From the NCBI GenBank assembly GCA_027625915.1, contig JANTQA010000043.1, forward strand, positions 62,001 through 126,000: 64,000 bases of DNA, given 5' to 3'. Shown here one piece after another: positions 24,035 through 34,379 of this stretch. The notes beneath the pieces were generated by a model. It was not told where the DNA came from. It searched no databases and worked only from the letters and a program-made list of their open reading frames with translations. Both the position numbers and the translations under genes were made by a program. The stretch is from Anaeramoeba flamelloides (Eukaryota > Metamonada > Anaeramoebidae). Each line of letters begins with the position of its first letter. Within the stretch, counting starts at the first letter, position 1.

Positions 24035-24439
24035 TACAAAAAAAAATTATGTTTTTGAAAAAATTTTAATCAATCGTGTTATAGACCAAAAGCATTGAAA
24101 AATTCACAGGCTTGAGAAATTTGCAGTTTGAAAATTTCAAACTTTGAAGTTTTAGTCAAACAGATCCATTTTCTTTTTTATTTTTCAAACAAAAAAAAAA
24201 AACTACAAAGAAATTTTGAAAAAATAATCAAAAAGTGAAATCAAAACAAAAAATAAACAACAAAAAAATTGAAAAAAAGTTTCAAGGAATACGTTACACT
24301 AAATTTAAAATAAATATTAAAGGTTACCTGATCTTGAGATGTGAATTTTCTTTGGAATTCAAAAATAAACAAAATTGAAAAACAACAAAAATGGGAAAAA
24401 AAAACATGGGAAAAAAAAAACAAAAAGAAAAAATTTTAC

Positions 24440-24710
24440 TCTCTTGAGGATCATAAGGTTCTTGGAAAGTGAATTCTTTATGCTTTTTCTTCAAGAAAGT
24501 AGTGTGTACTTGTGATTCACAATTTTGGCAATAGTGAATTTTACATACGGTGCAATAAAAGTGAGCTTTTTGTTTTTCACAAACTTCGCATTCAGGGATC
24601 AAAGGTTCAACAGGAATTCGTATGTCTTTTAATCTTTGTGGATCTTGTCTTTTTTGTTGTTTCATTTTTAATTTTCTTTTAGGTTTTTTATGGTTCTTTG
24701 GGTTGTTCAT
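24440..24710 (-). CDS. B-box zinc-finger first exon (orphan)
   Basis: It starts at a true ATG (24708-24710). A basic N-terminus (KPKRKLKMKQQKR) precedes a B-box with C-x2-C, C-x2-C, C-x2-C and a final H...H pair (CEVCEKQKAHFYCTVCKIHY and onward, then QVHTTFLKKKH). After DPQE the sequence reads A-GTAAAATTTTTTCTTTTTG, a good 5' splice site in phase 1. A possible short second exon at about 24331-24352 is followed by another GT (CAG-GTAACC). No coiled coil, filamin or TLDc domain follows nearby. The phase would fit the acceptor of the TLDc exon at 16367, the next such exon downstream on this strand, but that is 8 kb away across K repeats. Read as an orphan or intact short gene of the family. Confidence 0.6.
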
Positions 24711-24719
24711 ATTTAAAGG

Positions 24720-25080
24720 TAAGCTGGATTTCTGGAATGAAAATAGAAAATTAAAAAAAAGTCGAAGAATGAATATCGTTGAAAATATAAAAAAAAATGG
24801 AAAATTTTAAAAAAGAAACATCTTAATCCGATGAAAATTGAAGAAAAACAAACCAAACTTTATTCAGTTTGTATTTTTTAATCTAAAACCAAGATTGCCT
24901 TAACCAAAATTGAAATTTAACACGTTTGTTTCAAATAATAATTTTTAGTTTGTTTTAAAAGTAGGATGTTTCTAATAGAAATTAAAAGTGTATCTAGTTC
25001 TTTAAAGAAGAGTTTGTGTGGTTGATAATTCTCACAAAAAATTAATGAGAGATCTTTTATTGAATAAAATGAAATATTTG
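24720..25080. other. AT-rich, upstream of the B-box exon
   Basis: No gene seen; promoter of the minus-strand B-box exon should lie at its start. Confidence 0.35.
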
Positions 25081-25084
25081 GACT

Positions 25085-25315
25085 AACTTTTATAGTTTGT
25101 ATTTCTATTATTTCTGTTATTTCTCACATTTCGGTGACTCGTGTGATTCCATTGTTTCTGTGATTTCTAAGGATTTTTGGTATTTCTATTAAGGACTATT
25201 TTTACAATTGAAATTCAAAGTATTCTGTGTTTCTATTGTGGTTGGTTTTGGTGGTTTATGTGATTTCTCTCATTTCTGTGATTTTTAAGATTTTTGTTAT
25301 TTCTGTGGATAGGTA
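25085..25315. repeat. Degenerate TTTCTGTGATTTCT-type tandem repeat
   Basis: Words such as ATTTCTGTTATTTCT, GTTTCTGTGATTTCT and ATTTCTGTGATTTTT recur about a dozen times at irregular 12-25 base spacing. The strand is T/G-rich and C occurs mainly inside TTTCT. Non-coding. Confidence 0.6.
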
Positions 25316-25439
25316 ATGCTCACAAATATATATTCAGTCAGATCAAAATTGCAAAATTAGAGATCTTTAACTAAAATATGTTATATTGTGATCTATGAAA
25401 AATGAAAAAAAAGGTTGGTAATATAGTGCTTTTTGAGAA

Positions 25440-25704
25440 AATTCCTTCTCATATCAAAACACCATTACCCTGAGATCTTGTTTATAATTCTCTCATCTAT
25501 TTTTTGAATGAATGTGGTCTAATAGTTTATCAAGTACGAGTTTTTCAAACCATTGGTCAAGAATTGAGAAAAATAATGAAAATTCTGGAATTTTTATTTC
25601 TTATTTTCTGGCATAGTTTCGCTTTTCATAAAATCTTTGATAAAGTATTTGGAAATATTAAAATTCAACCTAATACACATCCACAATTTCAAAAAAAAAA
25701 ATAG
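25440..25704 (+). pseudogene. Possible ion-channel (TRP-like S4-S6) fragment
   Basis: The open frame contains SLIYFLNECGLIVYQVRVFQ, then TIGQELRKIMK, then a hydrophobic FLFLIFWHSFAFHKIFD segment and VFGN. A basic S4-S5-like linker before an aromatic hydrophobic helix resembles TRP-type channels, where RxFQTxGPxL-like strings occur. The fragment has no ATG, ends in poly-Lys before the stop, and no pore or selectivity filter follows. Either one exon of a split gene or a decayed fragment. The family is a guess from residue pattern only. Confidence 0.25.
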
Positions 25705-26079
25705 ATTGAATTTTTAAAAAAGAATTTAATTTATAAAATTTTTTGTATATATATAAATAAAATACCTTGTTAATTTTATGAAATTTCAATTCTCATTTAA
25801 ATCATTAAATACAAAATCCCACCAAACAATTTCTTTTCAAAAAAACAAAAACAACCTCAAATATTTCTTCAAACTTACAATTGGATTTCAAGAGAAAAAT
25901 AAGACAAAAAAATCAGAATTGATCACAAATGAAAATACAAAATAAACTAAGCGTTTTGGAGATTTGGTAACTGGGAATTCTCTGTCAAAATATAAAATAT
26001 TCCTATATATAAAATATTGTAAATTCGATATAACAATAAAATTGTCGAGAAACTGATTTCAAGGGAAAATATAAGTAAC

Positions 26080-26235
26080 ATAAGTTTCCAAAGGAACCTA
26101 AAAAACATAAATAGCTCAAGGAAACAAAAGAAACCAAAGAACCTGATTAACCTATGAAAATTGAGGAACTTTAAAAAACCTAAGAAATCTAAGGAACTAA
26201 AGGAACCTGGTGACCCTATGGAACCAAAACACTAT
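26080..26235. repeat. AAGGAACCTAA-type degenerate repeat
   Basis: AAAGGAACCTAAAAAACATA, AAGGAAACAAAAGAAACCAA, AAGAACCTGATTAACCT and AAGGAACCTGGTGACCCT recur at 15-25 base spacing. Purine-rich on the plus strand, non-coding. Confidence 0.5.
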
Positions 26236-26580
26236 TTTTAGAATAAGGTTGGAAATTGCAAATAGGGTATATTCTCTTAACAATACTCGATACAAAATCA
26301 CACCATAATATAATAGAATTGTGTCTCAGAATAACAAAATTAATTCGTTTTTTTTTAACTATTTTTATGAACTTTTATTGGTTTTGAAATTTTTAAAAGA
26401 TTTGATTTTAAAAATAATAAAATTTCAAAATTTAAATCGTATTTGTAGTTGCAACGTTCCGACCAAAGGTATTTTGAAATCTAACTCGAGAGATAAATCT
26501 AAAACTTAATTGAAACTTATTAAATTCAGAAAATTTTATACAACAAATGTAATTTAACTCTATATTTAACAAAGATCTAT

Positions 26581-26866
26581 GTGTATAAATGTAGATTTTT
26601 TGTTTCAATGTTTTATGATTTTTTATCAGATTTTTACAAATATTTGGTGATAATTTTTCAGTTCCAAATCAGACTTTTTCAATTTTTACTTTATGTTTTC
26701 ATTTTATCTGAAACCTTAATTTTGGTTTACAATTCTAGTAATTTGAAAAAGAATTATCTTGAGTCTACATTGGAGACTTGTTATTTTGTCTCATTTGGCT
26801 ATTTGTTGATCCAATCTATTGTATTTAGTTTGAATTATAAATGTGGATCAAAAGGGGAATTTTTGG
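26581..26866 (+). pseudogene. Hydrophobic ORF fragment cut by an M1 MITE
   Basis: The frame contains two probable membrane segments (FQFLLYVFILSETLILVY and CYFVSFGYLLIQSIVFSL) separated by a polar linker. It runs directly into the M1 MITE at 26867, from which its last ~40 residues come. A TTTTTCAG acceptor-like string precedes the first helix. No ATG with clear context (the GTG at 26581 is not credible). It lies 0.9 kb downstream of the TRP-like fragment on the same strand and could belong to the same decayed membrane-protein gene. Confidence 0.25.
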
Positions 26867-27068
26867 TACAGTCAGTTCCACTTTTAAGGCACAAACTACC
26901 AACGAAATTTAAGGCACAAAAAAATCTCAAATTACGGCACAAAATTTGGAATTTTTTTTTTTTTACAATTTATTTTACTAGAATCTGAATTTTGTGCCTT
27001 AATTTGAGATTTTTTGTGTGCCTTAAATTTCGTTGCAAGTTTGTGCCTTAAAAGTGGAACTGACTGTA
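26867..27068. mobile_element. M1 MITE copy 2
   Basis: TA-CAGTCAGTTCCACTTTTAA to its complement CTGACTG-TA, 202 bp including both TA. This copy is closest to the family consensus; the two halves pair over ~85 bases. Confidence 0.88.
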
Positions 27069-28495
27069 TTAATTTTGTAATAAGAATCCGTATTTAAGAG
27101 TGTAAGACTAATAAACTGAAGGATAAGTTATCAAAAATTTAATTTGTGGGTTTTCAATTGAAATTTTTATTTATATTTGGGTCTATTTGGAGATTATAAT
27201 AACTTTATTTTTTCTGTAATTTTAGAAAATTTTGAAAAAGAGAAATACAATCTTCAATTAAAAATTCAAAAAAATAAATGTTTTATAAATAAGCCTACAT
27301 ATTAAATTATTTTTGGACTCATATATATTCGATTTCAGAATAATAATAATAATAAATGCTATAAATACTATTTTTTTTTTTTCTTTAAATTTTTAAAATT
27401 ATAAAAAAAAAACTTTGACACTTTTCGTCAAGTTTTCCAGGATTCAAAAGAATGGGGGAAAATCTAATATTTAACTCAATTCGTTTAAATGCTATAAAAA
27501 TACATTTTGTGTTTTTTTAAAATTTTAGAAAATTATTGTAAATTTAAAGTCAATTTCTTTTTATTTCTCAAATTACAAAAAAAAATCGCTGTTAGCTTTT
27601 CCAGATTTTAAAAGAATTGGGTAAAATCAAAGATTTTTCTCCATTCTTCATGAATTCTGGAAAAGCTATGCACTTTACAACACTTTACAGCATTCTTCGA
27701 CATCTTCAAGTACTATTCGGATACCTACCCTTAATTATTCTTGGATACTTCCAACTTTTCTAAATTTTTGTTGAGAATTTTTAATAAAGAATCATTAGTT
27801 CTATTATCTTTTACTAATTTTATGATAAATAATTTTGTAATTAAAAATTTCCTTTTTTGGCAATTTTATAACATATCCAAAAAAAAAAAAAACTTCAAAA
27901 AAGTTAAAATAAAAGAAAGGCATAAAAAAATATAATAATTTTAAAACTAAAAAAACTAATCAATGGGGGGAAATTACTAATGTTTAAATCAGTATGTATG
28001 AGCAAATTTTTTTATGAACTTGTAATTTTTGATTTAAAACAAAAATATTTTGATTCTGTTAATATTTGGATAAAAAATAAAGTGGCAAAAAATTTTCAAA
28101 AATTAATCGACATTTCTCCAAGAATAATTTATACAAAAGTGTAGATAAACTTGACAAATCCAGAATAACAATTTCCAAAAGAAGATATAAACTCAAAAAG
28201 AAAAAGAAAAATTCTAGTGTTTTAAACACATTTCACACCAATTAAATAATTTTCAAAAAAAAAAAAAAAAGGATGAAAATATCAATTAGGAAATAGAATA
28301 TTTAAAAGTCCGTAAATCCGAATCTAAATATACTTTTAGACAAAAGATAATTATAAATATTTATGGATGGAAGTTTAGATCAGATTTTATATTTATATCT
28401 ATGTTAATAATATCAATAAAAAAATCCGTGTTGTAAAGTTCGGTTTAGTGCATTTTAATACAGTAGAGTTCTGTCGAGTGCCTATTTTTTTTTTT
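27069..28495. other. AT-rich intergenic, repeat debris
   Basis: No gene. Positions 27400-27680 contain pieces of the fold-back family (AAAAGAATTGGGTAAAATC with a complementary partner). The rest is A/T-rich without structure. Confidence 0.4.
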
Positions 28496-28499
28496 TTTT

Positions 28500-28866
28500 T
28501 TTTTGAGGTTTTATATTTTATTTGAATAGTTTTATAGGTATTTTTGAGGTTTTTTTGAGGTTTTCTATTGTATTTATGAAGTGTACTAGGTTTTATTGGG
28601 GTTTTCTATTTTATTTGGAAAATCATTAGATTTTCGTTAGGTTTTTTTGAGTTTTCTATTTATTTAGAAAATCAATAGATTTTCGAAATAAAATAGAAAA
28701 CCTCAAAAAAACCTATAACACTTCAGAATAAAAATAGGTAACCTCAAAAAAACATCCCGAAAATCTAATGATTTTCCAAATAAAATAGAAAACACAAAAA
28801 AAAAACCTAACAAAAATCTATCGATTTTACAAATAAAAAGAAAATTAAAAAAAAAACCTAACAGAT
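28500..28866. repeat. Large nested fold-back (hairpin) element
   Basis: Centre near 28668 (AAAATC-AATA-GATTTT). On both sides GAGTTTTCTATTTATTT-like and complementary AAATAGAAAACCTCAAAAAA blocks alternate. An outer pair (ATTTGGAAAATCATTAGATT with its complement at about 28761-28780) nests around it. Arms total ~170 bases each, so extruded DNA or a transcript would form a long hairpin. Related to 12060-12420 and 50845-50965. Confidence 0.65.
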
Positions 28867-28930
28867 GTAGAGTGCTGTCAAGTGCCTCGGTTTTTTTAAT
28901 TTCTAAAAATTTGTAAAAAAAAAACAACGA

Positions 28931-28967
28931 AAAGTGCTGTAGAGTGCTGTAGAGTGCTGTAGAGTGT
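28931..28967. repeat. 10-bp tandem repeat (AGAGTGCTGT)
   Basis: Three perfect consecutive units plus a partial fourth. A related AGAGTGCTGTCAAGTGCC sits ~60 bases upstream. Confidence 0.85.
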
Positions 28968-28989
28968 CTAGGTTTTCCAGAACTCAAAA

Positions 28990-29595
28990 GGATAGAGTAA
29001 AATCAAAGATTTAACTCAATTCTTTTAAATTATGAAAGAGTTAACGGGGGTGTCTTAGGTATTTTTTACTTTTTGGAATAAACTGAAAATTTATAAAATT
29101 TTCTTTTTATTTCTGAAATTAAAAAAACCTAAAAGTAGTAAGAGGTAATTAATTTCCTTTATTGAAGATTCAAAATAAAAAAAAATTAAAAAAAAAATTT
29201 CCTTTTCAAATCATTATTAAAATCCAGATCAATTACAAGATCAATCAGTTAAGAATCAAAATAAAATCCAGTTATTATCAATACAAGATAATCTTTTTTC
29301 ATCTTTTAGGGATTGTAAGCCTTAAGTGGTATTCAGATAAAAAATGATATTTTAATTTCATACAACGTCAAAATAGCAGTTTTGGTTTCTTTGGTTTCTT
29401 TGGTTTCTTTGGTTAATATGCTTCGTGTTTATTCTTGACTTTTATTCAATTTTTTTTTTTGCTTTAAGGGGTTATTGTCTATTAAATAGAAGTTTATAAT
29501 TAAAAGTAAACTGTTATTAGATGTAAATTTCATTATTGGGTTCTTGGTTCACATTACTATAAAAAAAATCCTTTTGAAATGGAAACTAAAATTCC
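28990..29595. other. AT-rich, with a 9-bp tandem repeat at 29382-29413
   Basis: No gene. Positions 29382-29413 are about 3.5 copies of TTGGTTTCT. Confidence 0.5.
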
Positions 29596-29599
29596 ATAA

Positions 29600-30115
29600 A
29601 AATTTGACATAGTTTAAACAGTTTAAAGAATAACAATACCACACTCTAAATTCAATTTAGAAAGAATTTTTGATTTTACAAAACTATTTCATTTTTTTGT
29701 GTATATTTTCATTTCCTTTTTTGTAGTTACATAATCTGTTTGGTTGAATCTGGATTTTAAAATCGATAGCTAAAAGAAGGTTAGTGCTTTGTTAAATAGG
29801 AAAATCACCTTTACAATTTGTTGATTGTTTCTTATCATTTGATCCATCAACAATTGTTGGTGAAATTTCAACAAATTTACTAATACATTTTTTTTTCTGC
29901 TTGTTTCATTAATTTGAATACACTTGTTTTGATTTTTATTTTATTGTTTTTATATATTAATCTTTTTTTTAGATGAAAATGATTACTTATTAAAAGTTAA
30001 TACTGGGTTACATAAATGTGGTTTTATATTAGATTTGGAAAAATATAATAAATTGGGAGTTTTTTTCTAACCTATTTTTGATTTTGGGTATGTCCAAATT
30101 TTTGGAATCGGGTTG
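29600..30115 (+). repeat. D-family dispersed repeat, copy 1
   Basis: Matches 53505-54015 in direct orientation over about 510 bases, with shared blocks AATACCACACTCTAAATTCA, GATTGTTTCTTATCATTTGA, AACAATTGTTGGTGAAATTT and AATATAATAAATTGGGAG. A minus-strand frame (NLLKFHQQLL.DQM) is similar in both but short. No terminal repeats were seen; the ends may be those of a larger decayed element. Confidence 0.65.
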
Positions 30116-30144
30116 AGTTTAAAATAATTTACAAATTTTACCAG

Positions 30145-31391
30145 TTAAGGGAGTAAGTACATTTAACAATTTTGAAAAATTTTAAAAGTTGAACATTACT
30201 TAAAAATATAATTTGGGTGTCATCAGATATTGAAACTTTGAAATCAAAACATCCATTGATATTCTATTCTGTGAAAAGAAAACGAATCCAAAGTAATTCA
30301 GAGTTGAATCTTTCATTTTTCGATTTTATGAAAATTTTTTTTAATTCAATTTTTTGATTTTATTAAATTTTTTTTTGGATCTAGAGGTGTATCTATACGA
30401 ACAATTGAAATTAATCAAACAAGTAAACCCAAAAAAAAAAAAAATAGACTCCAAAAGGTGTGTATTTGAAACAAATCTTTTCTCTTTTAGAAGGTCAAAC
30501 ACGAAATATCACCATTCCAAATAAATTTGTTGAAATCAAGAATGAAAATACAAAAAAATTCGATCAAAACCTATTTTTAAAGATTTGTTTTCTTTTTCTT
30601 CTTAGTTTCTAAGAATCCGAACCAATTTTTTTCCGTTGAATTTCTCGTCTACATTACTATTTATTATTATTATTACACAAAAATATTTTGTTTCAAAATG
30701 AACTTTCAAAATTCTAGTTTCAAATATTTTTTTAGCAAACAAAACAAAAACAAAGAATACTATTTCAAAAAATAAAGTAAAGGAATTGAATTACTGGAAT
30801 CAAAAAAACAATTACAAAGGATTCAATCCAACGTAAAAGAAAAATAGAGAAAAATTTTCAATCATAATTCAGAATTTTTTTGAGTTTTCAAATTTTAATA
30901 TAAAATAAATAATTATCAAAATCAAACGAATTTGTCCAATAAACCCTTACTCTCAAGAAGAATTTGAAAAAATCTCCTATTTTCTGAACCCAAACTAGAA
31001 TTGGATGAATTAAATGAAAATAGGATTTTTAAATTCATTTTAGGAAATTCTCTCAAAATAAAAGAGTAATTTGTTTATCAAACATTTTCCAAGCAAAAGT
31101 TTTTTCAATGAAGAATCAAAAATAAAACCATAATAAGAATAAGTAATTGTGACAAATGTTATAGATAAGATCTTGAAATAAATGATTTTTTATTTATTTT
31201 TTCAAGCTCAATTTTTTCATTTTTTTGAATTCCCATTTTTTAGTTGGTATGAAAATATTTGATACGATGATATCTTCCACTCTTTGTTTCAAAAAATGCC
31301 AATGTATTTGAATATTGAAATGATTTGAAGAATTCATTTTCACATAAATGGTGGCACTCAAAATTTGAAATTTAGATACTTACCCTCTTAA
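30145..31391. mobile_element. Q-family TTAA-flanked TIR element, copy 2 (inverted)
   Basis: TTAA-GGGAGTAAGTACA at the left and TACTTACCCTC-TTAA at the right, 1247 bp. Reverse-complementary to 8994-10210 along its whole length. The two copies differ by many small changes, so they are not recent. Confidence 0.8.
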
Positions 31392-31826
31392 TCTCAAAAT
31401 TATTGTTTTTTTTTTCTGAAATATTTGAAAAAAATATTAAAATTATCAAAATAAAAAAATTAAAAATTGTTGATCATTTATGTTCTATCATTCGTTTACT
31501 GTTAAACTTTTCATCTTTTTGTATTTTTTTAAATTTTTTAAACTTGGTTGTGTATGTACTCAATAAGTTATTCAATTCAAAAAATAAGAAAAAAAAAAAA
31601 TAAAATAAAAATTCGCTCTTGAATAATCTCGAATCAGAATCTTTATCAGAATATTATCTTTTAATGTTTTCCGGAGTAAGTATCACTTACAAACAGTTAT
31701 AATTAATATAAATAATAGCGCCTTAATTTGTTAAATGTAAATTAAATTCCAAAAAATGTGGCAATTCAAAATTTTGCAAATCATTCTCATTAAACGAGAA
31801 TAAATCGATTCAACACATAAATAACA
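31392..31826. other. AT-rich 3' flank of the CDC123 gene
   Basis: No gene seen. Confidence 0.4.
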
Positions 31827-32855
31827 TTAATTATTTTCAATAATTTCTTTCCATTCCTTTGAAAGACGTGATAAGATCATCCAGGGTTTAGTTTTGCGAT
31901 ATCTAAATTCAAAGGGTCCATTAAGAATAAGATTTCGATCTTCTTTGTTTTGCCAAGAAAACAGAGCCGAATCTGTAGTTTCCTCAAATCCATTTAATTC
32001 GATCACCCAAACTTTACCGTCTATGACAACAAAGTCAATACAATACTTTGTTAAACCGATCTTGTCCAGTTTTGGTGAAATCTTTTCATTAAAAAAAGAT
32101 TGAATTTTCACTTCAAGTTCTTCTGCTAGTTTCACTAATTTTGGATAATAGACAAAGTAGTGGTATTGGCTCATAACAGTTATTTTTGAATTTGATACAA
32201 AGGAACGAAACTCTAACATTGGATCCATATCAAACCATTCACGAATTACAAAATTTCTCGGATGTGAGTATTTCTTCTTCTTGGAACCAAAATATTCAGA
32301 ATAGATCTTCATATCAGAATAGATTCGTTCAGATTGGATACAAATATGGAGATACTGCTCGACTGTTTGAGCAGAAAAGGCTAATGCTTGCATACCAGTA
32401 AGTGTTAAGCAGTTCATTTTCCAATTCAAATCTTGTTGATCTTGTTTCGAGTCTCTGATCAAATTTGTTTGATAGACTTGCACAAAATTTTCAGAACCAA
32501 CAACGGCATCTTTTGGCGAACGGCAACTTGTTTTTATGAAAACTTTTCTATTTTCGTTTCCGTTCGTAAACGACAAAATTGCATTCTTTAATTTTTCAGA
32601 CAGTTTTGTGAAATATTCCTGATTGTCGACAGTTAATTTTCCAGATTTTTGGTATTCTTCATGTGCAGAAATGAAAAATTGAACATCGGACTTATGAATC
32701 TTGACAAATTTTGTTCGAAAAGTAAAGTTTTCTATGGCATCATACCAATATTCAATATTTCTTAAAAAAATTCGATGAAGAAATTGTTCGTTTTTGTTTT
32801 GGATTTCCTCCAATTCAGAATTACTCAAGTCAAGAATAATTGGAATTTCGCTCAT
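31827..32855 (-). CDS. CDC123 / D123 family protein (eIF2 assembly factor, ATP-grasp-like)
   Basis: 342 residues from the ATG at 32853-32855 (MSEIPIILDLSNSELEEIQ). An in-frame ATG exists at 32984, but the 43 extra residues are aromatic-rich and unlike family N-termini, so the inner start is preferred. Family hallmarks: an EYWYD...F segment near the N-terminus, RSPKDA (~105-115), REWFDMDPMLEFRSFV (~205-220), a SQYHYFVYY segment, and near the C-terminus YCIDFVVIDGKVWVIELNGF then TTDSALFSW. The last two correspond to the Asp and Asn/Glu positions that bind Mg-ATP in ATP-grasp folds. CDC123 promotes assembly of the eIF2 heterotrimer in yeast and animals; the same cytosolic role is likely here by homology. 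No intron is needed. Confidence 0.88.
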   Translation of the reverse strand: MSEIPIILDLSNSELEEIQNKNEQFLHRIFLRNIEYWYDAIENFTFRTKFVKIHKSDVQFFISAHEEYQKSGKLTVDNQEYFTKLSEKLKNAILSFTNGNENRKVFIKTSCRSPKDAVVGSENFVQVYQTNLIRDSKQDQQDLNWKMNCLTLTGMQALAFSAQTVEQYLHICIQSERIYSDMKIYSEYFGSKKKKYSHPRNFVIREWFDMDPMLEFRSFVSNSKITVMSQYHYFVYYPKLVKLAEELEVKIQSFFNEKISPKLDKIGLTKYCIDFVVIDGKVWVIELNGFEETTDSALFSWQNKEDRNLILNGPFEFRYRKTKPWMILSRLSKEWKEIIENN

Positions 32856-33142
32856 GAAATAATAAGAATCGAATAATGGGTTTAAGAATGAGTGTCCAAT
32901 GAAATGGTAATAGTGATTAAAAAATGAATATTGTTTATGAAAAAAAACACTACAAAATTTGGAGTATTTTTTTTGCCAACACATTCAACTCTTGAGAAAA
33001 ACATTCCACTGAGGTGTCTTGATTATTAGAACAATCTTTTAAATTACCAAAGCATGCCAAAATAAGAATTTCCAATACTTTAAACAAAAAAATTTTACCA
33101 AAACATTCCAAAGAAGAGCTTTAATTTTCGAGAAATTGACTT

Positions 33143-34084
33143 TTAAGGGACTAGTCTCAATTAATTTTTTTTTTGACCAATAACTAAATAAGGAATCCTT
33201 ATCTTGAAATATGTTTAAAATTGAAAATAGACAGGTTTTTTCAATTTTAGAACTTTTAGTTCTTTTTTTTTTAAAATTTTACAATTCAGTCAAAAAAAGT
33301 GACTTTTTAAAAATTTTTTTTTGAAAAAGATCTTTAATGGATGAGAATTTTTTGATTAATTTTGGATTTAATTATTTTCTCAAAAATAATATTTATTCTG
33401 ATTTTTAAATACGAAAAAATAATTTAAAACTGGTGAATATTTTCTCCTTCACTTCTGTTCATCCAACTTGACTCTATAAAGAACTCAATTTGTATTATCA
33501 ATAATTACTTTTTTAAAAAATAGTTCTGATTCTTTTCTTGGATTTTTTTTGACTCTGACAAAAACTTTTGGGATGGTAATTTGGGAACACTTAAAAAAAC
33601 TTCAAATTCAACAAAAAAAAAAGAATGTAAACTGAAAAAGTAGATTCATGAAAAAAAAAGAATGCTACAATATAAAAAAAGAAAATCTTTTATTAAGAGT
33701 AAAGCATATATTGTATATTTTTTTCGAATCAAACTATCTTTTCATGGAAATCCAAAAAAAACCTTTCAGGTTTATTTTTCAAACTATTTTTTGTAGGTCT
33801 TCCACAAACATAACAAGGTTTTGCTTTCTTGCTCATATTTTTTTTTATTTTTTGTATTTTTGCGAAAAGTTGAAAAATTGCAACTTTCAAAAAAGTGAAA
33901 AAATTGAAAAATTTTTTTATTTCTATAAAAACAATAACTAAATTTAATGAATGTCATTTAGCAAGATTTCATTAATATACTAAGAAGTTTTTCACTTTGA
34001 TTTGAAATCTAAGTAATTGGCAAAAAAAATTCTATATCTCTATTAAATTTGCCTAAAAAAATTTAATAGCGACTAGTCCCTTAA
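33143..34084. mobile_element. P-family TTAA-flanked TIR element, copy 2
   Basis: TTAA-GGGACTAGTC at the left and GACTAGTCCC-TTAA at the right, 942 bp. The body shares little with copy 1 beyond the terminal repeats, so it may be a different non-autonomous subtype mobilised by the same enzyme. A 97-codon frame at 33648-33941 has no recognisable features. Confidence 0.72.
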
Positions 34085-34375
34085 AGAAAATTTTAAAAGA
34101 GTTTAACCAAAATTTTTATCAAGTTGTTTAATTGATAACAGTTAGATTGGTGAGTGTCTCAATTTCAAATCAATTGTAAGCATATTTTGTCCCACGGAAC
34201 TATAATACTTGTTAAAGAAAAACCAAAAAGCAAGTGCTTGATAATTTGGGGGAAATTTGGAAATTGAAATAGATTCCTTTTCTATATTAAAACAATTTGA
34301 AATCAAAACATTTTTTTTACTCTCATTTTGAAAAAAAGAAATATCATTTTTTTAAAAAAGAAAAAAATTTTCTTT
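34085..34375. other. AT-rich, nothing seen
   Basis: Short intergenic stretch between the P element and the K repeat. Confidence 0.35.
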
Positions 34376-34379
34376 ACTG

